This document shows positions 24,829-33,861 of a stretch of 64,000 bases of DNA, one piece after another. How positions within the stretch are numbered: the first letter of the stretch is position 1; every line of letters begins with the position of its first letter. Location: the NCBI RefSeq assembly GCF_016863515.1, contig NZ_BOPA01000022.1:21230-85229 (forward strand), written 5' to 3'. The translations under genes were made by a program, and so were the position numbers. This DNA comes from Micromonospora gifhornensis. GTDB lineage: Bacteria; Actinomycetota; Actinomycetes; Mycobacteriales; Micromonosporaceae. A model generated the notes under the pieces. It was given only the letters and a program-made list of their open reading frames with translations, was not told the origin of the DNA and ran no database searches.

Positions 24829-24864
24829 GCCGGTGCCCGCCGGAGGTGTCCGACGGGCACCGGC
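24829..24864 (-). terminator. hairpin terminator after the LPVTG-protein gene
   Basis: Perfect 11-bp inverted repeat: GCCGGTGCCCG at 24829-24839 and CGGGCACCGGC at 24854-24864, 14-base loop, 34 bases beyond the stop of the wall protein. Confidence 0.5.
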
Positions 24865-24898
24865 TACGGTGCTTCCGGGCACTGCCCGGAGTACGGGA

Positions 24899-25537
24899 TC
24901 AGCGTGCGCCACCGGTCCCGAAGCGGTTACGCCGCCGCCAGAGCATCGTGCCGAGCAGCATCACACCGCCCACCGCGACCAGGCCACCACCGACCTTCAT
25001 CGGGGTGCCCAGGCTGCTGCCGGTGACCGGCAGGTGCGGCTTCTTCTTGTGCAGCACCCGCAGCTCGGTCGAGGCGGTACGGTCCGACTCGCGCCCAGTG
25101 GCGGTGATGGTGAGCAGGCCGGTCACCCGCGGCGTGTACCGCCGGGTGAAGACGCCGGCGGCGTTCGTCCGGGCGGTGAAACGGTCGACCGCGGCGGCCG
25201 CCTGGAAGGCCACCGGTGCCATGGCGACGGTGCTGCCGTCGCTGCGGCGGGCGGTGCCGGCCGCGGGCGCGGCGAGCGGCTGGGCCGTGACCACGATGTC
25301 GACTGTCTCGTTCGGCCCGAAGTTGCGGCCGGTGATGACCACCGTCTCGCCGAGGAAGATGGTGGGCCGGTTCACCGTAAGCGTCGTCACCAGGTTCGGC
25401 GGGTACGGCGGTGGTTGAGGCGGATCGGTGACGGTGGGCGATGGCGACGGCTGCGGCTGCGCCGCCCCCGCCACGGCCGGCACGGCCACTACGGCCAGAC
25501 CGACCGTGAGCGCCATGATGATGCGGGATAGCCGCAT
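24899..25537 (-). CDS. LPVTG-anchored cell-wall protein with Ig-like domain
   Basis: A 212-aa secreted protein. A signal peptide (about residues 1-27, ending VAGAAQ) is followed by a Pro/Ser-rich stretch. An Ig/TIG-like beta domain follows (about 45-165: TIFLGETVVITGRNFGPNETVDIVV to TARTNAAGVFTRRYTPRVTGLLTITATG). Then come LPVTG, a hydrophobic segment and an RRRNRF tail, the full sortase signal. AGGAGG precedes the ATG. It starts 13 bases after the DUF4012 gene stop, so it is the last gene of that operon. A sortase must be encoded elsewhere. Confidence 0.85.
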   Translation of the reverse strand: MRLSRIIMALTVGLAVVAVPAVAGAAQPQPSPSPTVTDPPQPPPYPPNLVTTLTVNRPTIFLGETVVITGRNFGPNETVDIVVTAQPLAAPAAGTARRSDGSTVAMAPVAFQAAAAVDRFTARTNAAGVFTRRYTPRVTGLLTITATGRESDRTASTELRVLHKKKPHLPVTGSSLGTPMKVGGGLVAVGGVMLLGTMLWRRRNRFGTGGAR

Positions 25538-25550
25538 TTCTCGTTCCCTC

Positions 25551-27335
25551 CTACTGTGAACAGCTAGGTGCGGTAACAACTTGGGTGGTCCATGGGGCGG
25601 TGGTCGGGGTCAGCCACAGCTCGGCATCTCCCGTGTCCGTCTTGCCGGTGAGCAGGGAGACCTCCAGGGTCTTGCTCCCGCCCGGGCCGATCTCGACGTT
25701 CACGGTGGCCACCTGCCGGCGCCGTTCGGTGCCGGTGGCCGTCACGGTCTCGTCCCCGTCGAGGCGGATGTCGAGCACCGCCCCGCCGGCCGGCGCGTAC
25801 ACCGAGACCAGGGTGCGGACGGTGTACGGGTCGCCCGACCTGGCCAGACCGAGGACCGATTCGCTGAGCCCGGAGGACGGTGCGGTGGAGCGCATCGTCA
25901 CCCGCAGGCGCAGTTCGCGGCGTCCGTCCCCCTGACATTCACCGACCGCCAGGTCGGCGCTCTGCCGGAGGTAGTAGCCGAGCTTGGCGCCGCTGCCGTC
26001 GTTGAGGAAGACGCCGACTGTCGGCACCGCGTCCTGTTCCGGAAGCGTCCCGGCCATCCGGCTGTCACCGAACGTCCGCTGTTCCTCCGGACGGGCACTC
26101 CAGAACAATATCCGGCGTTCAGTGACAGAACGGTCAAACGCGGATAGCAACCCACTTGGGGGAATCTTCCGCTCGAAGAGGGCGTCGAACACCGAGCCGG
26201 CGGCGGCGGCGAAGAAGGCGTCCTGCTCGGCCGGCTCCATCCGCTGGTAGGTATCGCTGAGCAGCGTCTTCACCACGTTGTCGGCGGTCAACTCGACCCC
26301 GGACGGCACCCGGACCGGACCGGTCACCCGTAACAGGTACGACAGCGCCACCGGATCCACGGCGAGCACCCCGTCGACCGTGTCCTGCGCGCTCCGCCGG
26401 TACATGTCGCGGTAGAGCGCGGCGGCGGTCGGGAAATGCGGGGTCAGGTTGACGTCGGCGGGATAGATGCCGGGCAGGTCGCCCCAGAGGGCCTTCACCT
26501 CGGCCGGCACCTTCAGCGGCTTGGTGAACGCCCCGAAGCCCGCCGAACTGCCCTGAGAGCCCATCCTGAGCCGGCCCTTGTTCGCCTCGATCAGGGCGTA
26601 CGCGCCGAACATGCCCCCGGTCGCGCGCAACTCGGCGAGGTTCTGCGACACCAGCAGATAGCGGCGCGGGCCGTCGGCGCCGAGCAACGGTGGCAGCAGC
26701 CGGCCGGCCCGGTCCGCGGCGGAGGTCAGGTCGGCGAGCCGGTCGATCTCGCCCCGCAACCGGACCACCGCCTCGCGGACCTGGTCGATCAGCCGATCGT
26801 CGTCGATGGCGAGCAGGTCCGACCGGGTGCGCCGCACCGTGGCGTCGACCTCGGTCAACCGGGTGGCGACGGCCTGCAGGTCGGAGACGTCCAATCGGCC
26901 CTCGCGGGGCACCAGGCCACTGAGGTCGACCTCCAGCAGCGCCGGAAATGCCTGCCGGGCCAGGTCGTCGATGGCGATGGAGATCTGCCGTACGGCCGTG
27001 AGGTTGCCGCCGGCGTACGGCACCTGCCGGCCCAGCCACCAGCCGGGGTCGCCGGTCGCCCGGCGGGCCGCACCCGACTGCTCCTGAAGTGCGGCGAGTG
27101 TGCGCTGCGCCCGGGCGGTGTCCCCGCCGACCAGATGGCCACTGAGCTCGCTGGCCAGACCGGCGGCGTTGACCAGGTGGGCCCGGGCCTGCCAGCCCCG
27201 GAATCCCACCCAACCGCCGATCGTGAGCACCAACGAGGTGACCACCAGCGAGGTGAGCAGGACGCGACGCAGTCGGGCACGCCGCCGTCGGCGGGATCGA
27301 CTCCGCCGCCGACGCGGACTTTCACTGTCCGTCAC
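25551..27335 (-). CDS. DUF4012 family membrane protein
   Basis: A 594-aa protein. A very basic, Arg-rich N-terminus (about residues 6-25) precedes one membrane helix (about 26-45); the rest is extracytoplasmic. DUF4012 hallmarks include RRYLLVSQNLAELRATGGMFGAYALIE and LYRDMYRRSAQDTVDGVLAVDPVALSYLL. The family recalls LytR-CpsA-Psr-neighbour proteins and is common in actinobacterial exopolysaccharide loci, with no proven reaction. The GTG at 27335 has GAGGT upstream. The order with a glycosyltransferase, tyrosine phosphatase and Wzc-type kinase supports a role in surface polymer assembly. Confidence 0.82.
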   Translation of the reverse strand: MTDSESPRRRRSRSRRRRRARLRRVLLTSLVVTSLVLTIGGWVGFRGWQARAHLVNAAGLASELSGHLVGGDTARAQRTLAALQEQSGAARRATGDPGWWLGRQVPYAGGNLTAVRQISIAIDDLARQAFPALLEVDLSGLVPREGRLDVSDLQAVATRLTEVDATVRRTRSDLLAIDDDRLIDQVREAVVRLRGEIDRLADLTSAADRAGRLLPPLLGADGPRRYLLVSQNLAELRATGGMFGAYALIEANKGRLRMGSQGSSAGFGAFTKPLKVPAEVKALWGDLPGIYPADVNLTPHFPTAAALYRDMYRRSAQDTVDGVLAVDPVALSYLLRVTGPVRVPSGVELTADNVVKTLLSDTYQRMEPAEQDAFFAAAAGSVFDALFERKIPPSGLLSAFDRSVTERRILFWSARPEEQRTFGDSRMAGTLPEQDAVPTVGVFLNDGSGAKLGYYLRQSADLAVGECQGDGRRELRLRVTMRSTAPSSGLSESVLGLARSGDPYTVRTLVSVYAPAGGAVLDIRLDGDETVTATGTERRRQVATVNVEIGPGGSKTLEVSLLTGKTDTGDAELWLTPTTAPWTTQVVTAPSCSQ

Positions 27336-27414
27336 ACTTACCTCACTTCTGGCGATATGGACAGAAGGCACCATAGTTCTAACAGTTGGTGACCGTTTTA
27401 TGGCTGTTATCGCC

Positions 27415-28674
27415 TCATTCGGCCGGAATGAGGGTGGCCTTCGACGTATCCGCTCCACCCCTCGAATCGCCCACCGCGGCCTCCCGCAGGAGTCGTTCGA
27501 TCCGATCCACGCCCCCCGGCAGCGACATGTCCCGCAGGTACGCCTCCCGGCCGCGACGGCCCATCTCGGCTCGTGCGGGCGGGGGTATCTGCGCGGCGAG
27601 CCAGAACCGGTCCGCCAGGCTGGCCCAGTCCTCCGGCGGGCAGGACAGTCCCGCCCGGGCCCGTTCCACGAGCGCGGCGGTGTCGCCGCCGGCCGAGGCC
27701 ACCACGGGTGCCGCGCAGGACAGGGCCGCCGGGAGCTTGTCCGGTACGGTGCTGCGCAGCGCCGGCAGATCCCGCAGCATGACCAGCTGGTAGTCGGCGG
27801 CCGCGTACAACTCCGGCATGTCCAGCGGCGAACGCCGGTCGACGAAGCGGATGTTGTCGGCCCGCAGCTCGGCGGCGAGCCCCCGCACCCGCCGCTCGTG
27901 CGCACCCGAGCCCACCAGGACCAGATCGATGGTGTTCTCCAGCGCTGCCGCCGCCCGTACCGCCGTCTCCAGCCCCTGCCGCGCGCCGATGGTGCCGGCG
28001 TGCATCACCACGCACCGCTCGTCGCGGCGGACCAGTCCCCGGGCGGCCGAGCCGGCCGGCGCGGGCCGGAAGATCCGCTCGTCGGTCCAGTTGAGCACCA
28101 CCTGGACCCGGTCCGCATCGGCGCCGACCGCGACCACCGCGTCACGCAACGACGGCGTGCTCACCGCGATCGCGCTGGCGGCCCGGTAGGTCCGGGTCAT
28201 GGCGGCGCGTACCCGTGCCGCCCAGCGGCCGTCGTCGGTGTCGTCCGGCGCCTGCTCCGCCCACACGTCCGGCACGTGCAGCACGACCGGTTTGCGGCCG
28301 AGCAGCCGCAGCAGCGTCGCCGAGGCGAACGCCGTCGCCGGCGGCTGATGGACGTAGAGGACGTCGACGTCGGCGAGGTAGCGTCGACCGACCAACCCGG
28401 CACTGGCGGCGAAGGAGAGCCAGGACGCCATCCGGGGCCGGACACCCCCGTCACCCGTGCTGTAGCGGGGCACCCGGCGCACGGTCAGTCCGCGGCTGCG
28501 GGTCTCGTGCCGCCAGCGCTGCCGCCAGCCCGGGTAGACGTGACCGCCGGGATAGTCGGGAAACCCGGTCAGCACCCGCACCTCGTGGCCGCGCGCGGCC
28601 AGTTCCTCGGCCAGGCTGCCCGGGATGAACGCGGGCTCGGGCGGAAAGTGGTAGGTCAGGATGCCGATGCGCAC
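27415..28674 (-). CDS. GT4-type glycosyltransferase (exopolysaccharide)
   Basis: A 419-aa GT-B glycosyltransferase. The N-terminal acceptor domain opens VRIGILTYHFPPEPAFIPGSLAEELAARGHEVRVLTG. The C-terminal donor domain has VVMHAGTIGARQGLETAV, LVGSGAHERR and the Glu/sugar-binding stretch around LPAALSCAAPVVASAGGDTAALVE. It resembles WbuB/Cap-type fucosamine or glucosyl transferases that build polysaccharide repeat units. The GTG at 28674 is chosen because upstream codons are poorly coding and a G-rich ribosome site precedes it. It diverges from the phosphatase gene and lies 79 bases before DUF4012. Confidence 0.88.
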   Translation of the reverse strand: MRIGILTYHFPPEPAFIPGSLAEELAARGHEVRVLTGFPDYPGGHVYPGWRQRWRHETRSRGLTVRRVPRYSTGDGGVRPRMASWLSFAASAGLVGRRYLADVDVLYVHQPPATAFASATLLRLLGRKPVVLHVPDVWAEQAPDDTDDGRWAARVRAAMTRTYRAASAIAVSTPSLRDAVVAVGADADRVQVVLNWTDERIFRPAPAGSAARGLVRRDERCVVMHAGTIGARQGLETAVRAAAALENTIDLVLVGSGAHERRVRGLAAELRADNIRFVDRRSPLDMPELYAAADYQLVMLRDLPALRSTVPDKLPAALSCAAPVVASAGGDTAALVERARAGLSCPPEDWASLADRFWLAAQIPPPARAEMGRRGREAYLRDMSLPGGVDRIERLLREAAVGDSRGGADTSKATLIPAE

Positions 28675-28833
28675 CGGGACACCCCCGCTCCCGCCCGACC
28701 CGGCGCGGCGTCCGCGACGAGGGGCTGTCCCGCTGCGTACGATGCCGGCAACCCCTCCCGGGACGGGTGCCGGTGGCGGCCGTCCTTCGTTGCGGCGCCA
28801 GCGTGTGCGGCCGCCTCGTCGAGAGGGTTCCCG

Positions 28834-29388
28834 ATGGTCAACGCAGTTCTGTTCGTCTGCCACGCCAACCTGTGCCGGTCACCGATGGCCGAGTACACCG
28901 CGCGCCGCATGCTCGCCGGGCTGCCGGTGACCGTGGCCAGCGCCGGCACGGACGCGGTGACAGGACGCGCCATGCACCCGTACGCGGCGGCCGTCGTCGC
29001 CGAGGCCGGTGCGGATCCGGAGACCTTTCGCACCCGACGGCTGGCAGCGGAGCACCTCACCGACGCGGTACTGGTGCTCACGGCGACCCGCCGCCAGCGT
29101 TCGGTCTGTACCGCGATGGCGCCGGCCGCGCTGCATCGGACGTTCACCCTGCGCCAGTTCGGCCGCCTGGCCGCGGCCGTCGAGCCGCCGCTGACCGAGC
29201 AGGATGGTCCGCTGGCCGCCGCGGTCACCGCCGCCACGCTGGCTCGGGCGCGGCTGCAACCCGCTCCCGGCGACGCCGACGACCTGCCCGACCCTGTCGC
29301 CGGTACGCCTGAGCAGTTCCGGCGCTGCGCGGAGGAGATCGAACGGTCGCTGCGACCACTGGCGGTGCTCATCGGGACAGCCGGGTGA
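28834..29388 (+). CDS. low-molecular-weight protein tyrosine phosphatase (Wzb-like)
   Basis: A 184-aa phosphatase. The active-site loop FVCHANLCRSPMAEY has nucleophile Cys9 and Arg15 (C-x5-R-S). The general-acid Asp is in the GDADDLPDPVAG stretch near residue 152. In capsule systems such enzymes dephosphorylate the Wzc-type kinase. That kinase gene lies tail to tail here, and the last 20 bases of the two genes overlap. The insertion between loop and acid Asp is longer than in 150-aa Wzb. The ATG follows GAGAGG. Confidence 0.9.
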   Translation: MVNAVLFVCHANLCRSPMAEYTARRMLAGLPVTVASAGTDAVTGRAMHPYAAAVVAEAGADPETFRTRRLAAEHLTDAVLVLTATRRQRSVCTAMAPAALHRTFTLRQFGRLAAAVEPPLTEQDGPLAAAVTAATLARARLQPAPGDADDLPDPVAGTPEQFRRCAEEIERSLRPLAVLIGTAG

Positions 29389-30826
29389 GTTCCTGGGTGT
29401 GGTCGACCGGCTCGGCAGCGCCTCGACGCTCGGCGTGCCGGCCGGCCGAGGACCGCGCTGCCGACGTCGACGCGGCGTCCGTCACCACTCGGTAGGCCTC
29501 GTACTGGTAGGCGTCGGTCTTGGGCACCCGCGCCATGTTGAGCACGCAGCCGAGCAGCCGTACGGAGACCGAGTGCAGGGCCCGGGCGGCGGCGGCCACC
29601 TGTGCCCGCGAGGTGCGTCCCTGCTGGCTGACCAGCAGCGCGCCGTCGGCCTGCACGGCCACCACCACGCCGTCGGTGACGGCGAGCAGCGGGGCGGTGT
29701 CGATGATCACGATGTCGGCCGACTCGCGCAGTGCCAGCAGCAGATCCGACATGGCCTTGGAGCCGAGCAGTTCGCTCGGGTTGGGCGGTGCCGAGCCGCT
29801 GGGCAGTACGAGCAGGGACTTGTCGCCCCACCGCTGCACCACGTCGCCGACGTGCACGTCGCCGACCAGCACGTCGGTCAGTCCGACCCCGGAGTCGACG
29901 CCCAGATAGTGGCCGACCTTGGGCCGACGCAGGTCGGCGTCGACAAGCAGCACCCGCCAGCCCGCCTCGGCCAGGGCGATCGCCAGGTTGCACGACAGGG
30001 TGGTCTTGCCCTCGCCCTGCAGCGCGCTGGTGACGGCGATGACCCGGGCCGGTTCGTGCACGTCGACGAAGCGCAGGTTGGTCCGCAGCTTGCGGATCGC
30101 CTCGGCCCGGGCCGAGGTCGCGGCGTCCCCGACGATCAGCGGGGCCACCCGGGCGCTGCCGTCCAGCGGGATCTCACCGAGCAACGGGCTGCCGGTGACC
30201 CGCCGCAACGCGGCGGCGTCACGCAACCGGACGTCGGCCATCCCGCGCAGCACCGCCAGGCCGACACCGGCCAGCAGGCCGAGCAGGGCGCCGATGACGG
30301 TGTTGCGGACCGGCTGCGGGGAGACCGGGCTGGGCGTGACGCGCGGGCCGCTCACCACCTCGATCTTGATCGGGCCGGCAGAGCCGTCCGGCTTGGTCTC
30401 GACCTTCTGGACGAGTTCCACGAAGTTCGCCGACAGCGCCTCGGTGACTCGCAGCGCCCGCGCCTGGTCGGTGTCGGTCACCGAGGCCCGCAGCAGGACT
30501 GTGCCGTTCTCGGTGGAGGTGCTCACCCTGCGCTGGATCTCCTCGGCGGTCAGCCCGACCTGCCGATCGGCGGCGGCACTCTGCGCCAGGCGGTCACTTG
30601 TCAGCAGTTCGGCGTACGACTTGACCCGCTGCTGGAGAAACAGGCCGCCCTGGTAGGCGTCGGTGACGCCCTGGCTCGGGGTGGTGACGAAGAAGGTGAC
30701 CGAGGCGACGTAGCGGGGCTGCGCCCGGACCGTGATCAAGGCGGTCACGCCGAGCGCCACCATGACGGTGACCAGGACGATCCACCAGTGCTGCCGCACG
30801 AGGCGCAGCTGGCGCAACAGGTCCAT
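29369..30826 (-). CDS. Wzc-type polysaccharide co-polymerase/BY-kinase
   Basis: A 485-aa protein. An N-terminal Wzz chain-length domain is flanked by two membrane helices (about residues 15-37 and 175-195). The cytoplasmic tyrosine-kinase ATPase follows, with Walker A (ALQGEGKTTLSCNLA), A' (VLLVDADLRRP) and B (IVIIDTAPLLAVTD). Near the C-terminus a DAYQYEAYRVV segment has three Tyr that may be autophosphorylated. It controls length and export of a surface polysaccharide. The ATG at 30826 has GGAGG 8 bases upstream. Confidence 0.9.
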   Translation of the reverse strand: MDLLRQLRLVRQHWWIVLVTVMVALGVTALITVRAQPRYVASVTFFVTTPSQGVTDAYQGGLFLQQRVKSYAELLTSDRLAQSAAADRQVGLTAEEIQRRVSTSTENGTVLLRASVTDTDQARALRVTEALSANFVELVQKVETKPDGSAGPIKIEVVSGPRVTPSPVSPQPVRNTVIGALLGLLAGVGLAVLRGMADVRLRDAAALRRVTGSPLLGEIPLDGSARVAPLIVGDAATSARAEAIRKLRTNLRFVDVHEPARVIAVTSALQGEGKTTLSCNLAIALAEAGWRVLLVDADLRRPKVGHYLGVDSGVGLTDVLVGDVHVGDVVQRWGDKSLLVLPSGSAPPNPSELLGSKAMSDLLLALRESADIVIIDTAPLLAVTDGVVVAVQADGALLVSQQGRTSRAQVAAAARALHSVSVRLLGCVLNMARVPKTDAYQYEAYRVVTDAASTSAARSSAGRHAERRGAAEPVDHTQELTRLSR

Positions 30827-31188
30827 CAGGCACGCCTCCGGATCGGCCCGGTAACGCCAAAGAACTTCACGAAAACCCCCAAGGTCGACTGAATCTCGTG
30901 AAACCATTAAAGCGGCTTATGTGGCCTGTGTCCGGAGTTAGGCGTTTTCCTGGCGGCGACTCCGCTCCCCCATGCCCAACCGGACCGAGCGTCCGTCGGA
31001 ATCGCCCTCGCCGCGGAAAAGATGCGGTTTGACGCAGGGAGACATCGACGAGCCGGTGGCCGGATGGGGGTCGCCCGATCGCCGCTCTCGCGCCCGCCTC
31101 CGCCAGGGGATAAGGTCGTGGCCGGTGTGCCGGGAAGTCTGGTCGGCGACGAGATCCGTACTCCCCGATCGACAGGTGGAATCTGCGC
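30827..31188. other. intergenic region between the BY-kinase and nhaA
   Basis: A 362-base divergent promoter region. The stretch 30890-30960 is unusually AT-rich for the window (it includes gaaaccattaaagcgg), which fits a minus-strand promoter for the kinase. I see no strong inverted repeat, RNA gene or convincing small gene in it. Confidence 0.5.
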
Positions 31189-32517
31189 ATGACCGACCAC
31201 GACCCACGCCCGCAACACCGCGGCGTGCGCCGCCTCTTCTCCCGTACCTCCTGGCCGGAGGCCCGCTTCCTGGCCGACGTGCTGCGCACGGAGACCGTCG
31301 GTGGCGCCCTCCTGCTGGTCGGTGCGGTGATCGCGCTGATCTGGGCCAACTCCCCGTGGGGGGACTCCTACAGCGAGCTGGGGCGATGGGTGCCGTGGCC
31401 CGGCGGCTCGGCGCTGCACCTGGACCTCGACCTCGCCGCCTGGGCCGCCGACGGGCTGCTGGCGATCTTCTTCTTCGTGGTCGGCCTCGAACTCAAACGC
31501 GAGTTCGTCGCCGGCGAGCTACGCGACCCACGCCGGGCCGCGCTGCCGGTCGTGGCGGCGGTCGGCGGCATGGCGCTGCCCGCACTCATCTACGTCGCCG
31601 TCAACATCACCGCCGGCGGCGAGGGGCTACGCGGCTGGGCGATCCCCACCGCGACGGACATCGCCTTCGCGCTGGCCGTGCTGGCGGTGATCGGGGCGTA
31701 CCTGCCGCAGGGGCTGCGTGCCTTCCTGCTCACCCTGGCAGTGGTCGACGACCTGCTCGCGATCACCATCATCGCGATCTTCTACACCGACGACTTCAAC
31801 CTGCTCCCGCTGCTCGGCGCCATCGCGCCCATCGCTTTGTTCGCGCTGCTCGTGCAGCGGCGGCGCACCTGGTGGTGGGCACTCATCCCGTTGGCGGTGA
31901 TCGCCTGGACCCTGGTGCACTCCTCCGGGGTGCACGCCACGGTGGCCGGCGTGCTGCTCGGTTTCACCGTGCCGGTGCTCGCCGGCAAGGGCCGCGACGG
32001 ACGCCCCGCGCCGGGTCTGGCCGAACACCTGGAGCACAAGTGGCGGCCGATCTCGGCCGGCTTCGCCGTACCGGTGTTCGCGTTCTTCGCCGCCGGGGTC
32101 TCGCTGCGCGGCGCCGACCTGGGTGCGGTGGCAAGCGATCCGATCGTGATCGGCATCGTGCTCGGTCTCGTGGTCGGTAAGACCGTCGGCATCCTCGGCT
32201 CCACGTTCCTGCTGGCCCGGTTCACCCGGGCCCGACTCGACGAGGACATCACCTGGTCGGACCTGCTCGGTGTGTCGCTGCTGGCGGGCATCGGGTTCAC
32301 CGTCTCGCTGCTCATCGGCGAACTGGCGTTCGGTGCCGAGAGCATGGCGGGCGCCAACGTCAAGGCCGCGGTGCTGGCCGGATCGCTGATCTCGGCGCTG
32401 CTGGCCACCGTGGTCCTGGTCCGCCGCAACCGGGCCTACCGGTTGATCGCCATGAAGGAGCAGGTCGACCTCGACCAGGACGGCGTGCCGGACGTCTACC
32501 AACGACCCGACGCCTGA
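31189..32517 (+). CDS. nhaA: Na+/H+ antiporter NhaA
   Basis: A 442-aa protein with about 12 membrane helices. The functional core is present: FFFVVGLELKREFVAGEL, the TATDIAFALAV segment, and LAVVDDLLAITIIAIFY with the paired Asp residues that bind Na+ or H+. It exchanges internal Na+ for external H+ for pH and salt control. The C-terminus ends in a polar tail with DLDQDGVPDVYQR. GGTGGA precedes the ATG. It is monocistronic and convergent with the small membrane gene that ends 4 bases beyond. Confidence 0.95.
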   Translation: MTDHDPRPQHRGVRRLFSRTSWPEARFLADVLRTETVGGALLLVGAVIALIWANSPWGDSYSELGRWVPWPGGSALHLDLDLAAWAADGLLAIFFFVVGLELKREFVAGELRDPRRAALPVVAAVGGMALPALIYVAVNITAGGEGLRGWAIPTATDIAFALAVLAVIGAYLPQGLRAFLLTLAVVDDLLAITIIAIFYTDDFNLLPLLGAIAPIALFALLVQRRRTWWWALIPLAVIAWTLVHSSGVHATVAGVLLGFTVPVLAGKGRDGRPAPGLAEHLEHKWRPISAGFAVPVFAFFAAGVSLRGADLGAVASDPIVIGIVLGLVVGKTVGILGSTFLLARFTRARLDEDITWSDLLGVSLLAGIGFTVSLLIGELAFGAESMAGANVKAAVLAGSLISALLATVVLVRRNRAYRLIAMKEQVDLDQDGVPDVYQRPDA

Positions 32518-32521
32518 CGTC

Positions 32522-32812
32522 TCACCGGCTCGACGCCCGGTCGGCCTGTCCGGCCGGGCGTCGGCGAGCCGAGGCCCGCCAGCGGTCGTCGGCGAGCAGC
32601 CCGGCCCGCAGCATCCGACGCACCGCCACGAGCACGACCACCGCCGCCAGACCCGACCAGGACGTCCCACCGGCCAGCCGCACCAGCCCGGCGGCGACAA
32701 GCATGTCCAGCAGCACCTCGACAGCCGTCGGCACCGACCGGGTGGCGAGCAGCGCCACACCGGCGCTGAGCACGCCGAGCGCGCCGACCACCGCGGCCAG
32801 GGCCCCGATCAT
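32522..32812 (-). CDS. small membrane protein (96 aa), DUF1622 partner
   Basis: A protein with two or three hydrophobic helices (about residues 2-20, 30-48 and 50-68) and an Arg-rich, disordered tail. No motif is recognised. The ATG overlaps the stop of the DUF1622 gene (ATGA), so the two are translated together and probably form a membrane complex. Only 4 bases separate it from the convergent nhaA stop. Confidence 0.68.
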   Translation of the reverse strand: MIGALAAVVGALGVLSAGVALLATRSVPTAVEVLLDMLVAAGLVRLAGGTSWSGLAAVVVLVAVRRMLRAGLLADDRWRASARRRPAGQADRASSR

Positions 32813-33174
32813 CGTGTCGCTTCCCGGGGCTTCTCCACCTGCCGTTGCTCCTGCTCGATCTCCTTGCGCAGGACACGGTTCAGGCCGGTCCGGATGGCCG
32901 CGACCGCGGCGAGCTGACCGATCTGGGCGAACGTCGGCGACAACGCGGTACGCAGGATGTCCGCGGCCAACTGGAACTCCAGGCCCAGAACGAGGAAGCG
33001 GCCCAGGGTCAGCCGGATCCGGGTGAACACCACGGCGTCGCGGCACCGCAGCCCGTCGACCACGAACCGCAGCGCCGCCCAGCCCACCCCCGCGACGATC
33101 ACCACGACACCGACCAGCTCGACCGCGGTCACCACGAGCTGGTGACCGCGGTCGACAACCTCCTCGACGTTCAC
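32809..33174 (-). CDS. DUF1622 family membrane protein
   Basis: A 121-aa protein with two or three membrane helices. The core reads VELVGVVVIVAGVGWAALRFV, then FTRIRLTLGRFLVLGLEFQLAADILRTALSPTF, the DUF1622 signature. The tail is charged (KEIEQEQRQVEKPREATR). The family is widespread and uncharacterised, proposed as small channels or transporters. The GTG start is preceded by AAGG. It lies 51 bases downstream of the GDT1 manganese exporter on the same strand. Confidence 0.83.
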   Translation of the reverse strand: MNVEEVVDRGHQLVVTAVELVGVVVIVAGVGWAALRFVVDGLRCRDAVVFTRIRLTLGRFLVLGLEFQLAADILRTALSPTFAQIGQLAAVAAIRTGLNRVLRKEIEQEQRQVEKPREATR

Positions 33175-33225
33175 CCCGGCGCCTTACCCGGCCGGCACCC
33201 GGGTAGTCGGTGCCGGGGCGGCCGT

Positions 33226-33813
33226 TCAGAGCAGTTCGGTGAGCGCGTCGATGATCAACCAGATGCCGCTGATCGCGAACAGCGCGGCGGCACCGTACTT
33301 GATGGTCCGTTCCGGCAGCTTCCGGCCGAGCAGCCGGCCGACGATGATGGCGAGCGCGTCGGCGGCCACCATGCCGATCGTCGAACCGACCCAGGTGCCG
33401 AACCACCCGTACTGGGTGGCCAGGGTGATCGTGGCGAGCATCGTCTTGTCGCCGAGTTCGGCGAGGAAGAACGCGACACCGACGGTGAGCACCGCGGACT
33501 TTCCGCCCCGGGCGGCCTTGCGCTTGTCCTCCTCGGTGAGGCTGTCACCGCGCAGGGTCCACAGCCCGAAGCCGATGAAGGCCGCACCCGCCAGCAGTGA
33601 GATCCAGCCGGTCGGCAGAGCCGAGCCGAGGCCGTACCCGATGGCCACCGAGGCCAGGTGCACCACGGCGGTGGCGACGGTGATGCCGATCAGAATCGGC
33701 ATGGTGCGATATCTGGTGGCGAAAGCCAGCGCCATGAGCTGGGACTTGTCTCCCAGCTCCGCAACGAAGATCACGCCGAAGCTGACGGCCAGCGCGACGA
33801 GGAACCCCTCCAT
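33226..33813 (-). CDS. GDT1/TMEM165 (UPF0016) family manganese exporter
   Basis: A 195-aa protein with six membrane helices in two repeats. Each repeat carries the family motif E-x-G-D-K-S/T: VFVAELGDKSQLMALAFA and FFLAELGDKTMLATITLA. The family exports Mn2+ or Ca2+; bacterial members (MneA, MntX) export manganese. A Mn2+ riboswitch lies in front, as for TerC. The ATG at 33813 follows GGAAGGA; an upstream ATG at 33831 lacks a ribosome site. Confidence 0.92.
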   Translation of the reverse strand: MEGFLVALAVSFGVIFVAELGDKSQLMALAFATRYRTMPILIGITVATAVVHLASVAIGYGLGSALPTGWISLLAGAAFIGFGLWTLRGDSLTEEDKRKAARGGKSAVLTVGVAFFLAELGDKTMLATITLATQYGWFGTWVGSTIGMVAADALAIIVGRLLGRKLPERTIKYGAAALFAISGIWLIIDALTELL

Positions 33814-33861
33814 GACATCCTTCCGGATCATGCCGGGAGGAGGTACGGGGATGCCCTCGAC

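Noticed and set aside
27335..27905. N-terminal extension of the DUF4012 gene by 190 codons
   Set aside because: It overlaps the glycosyltransferase gene in another frame. The GTG at 27335 has its own ribosome site and begins the natural basic/membrane N-terminus.
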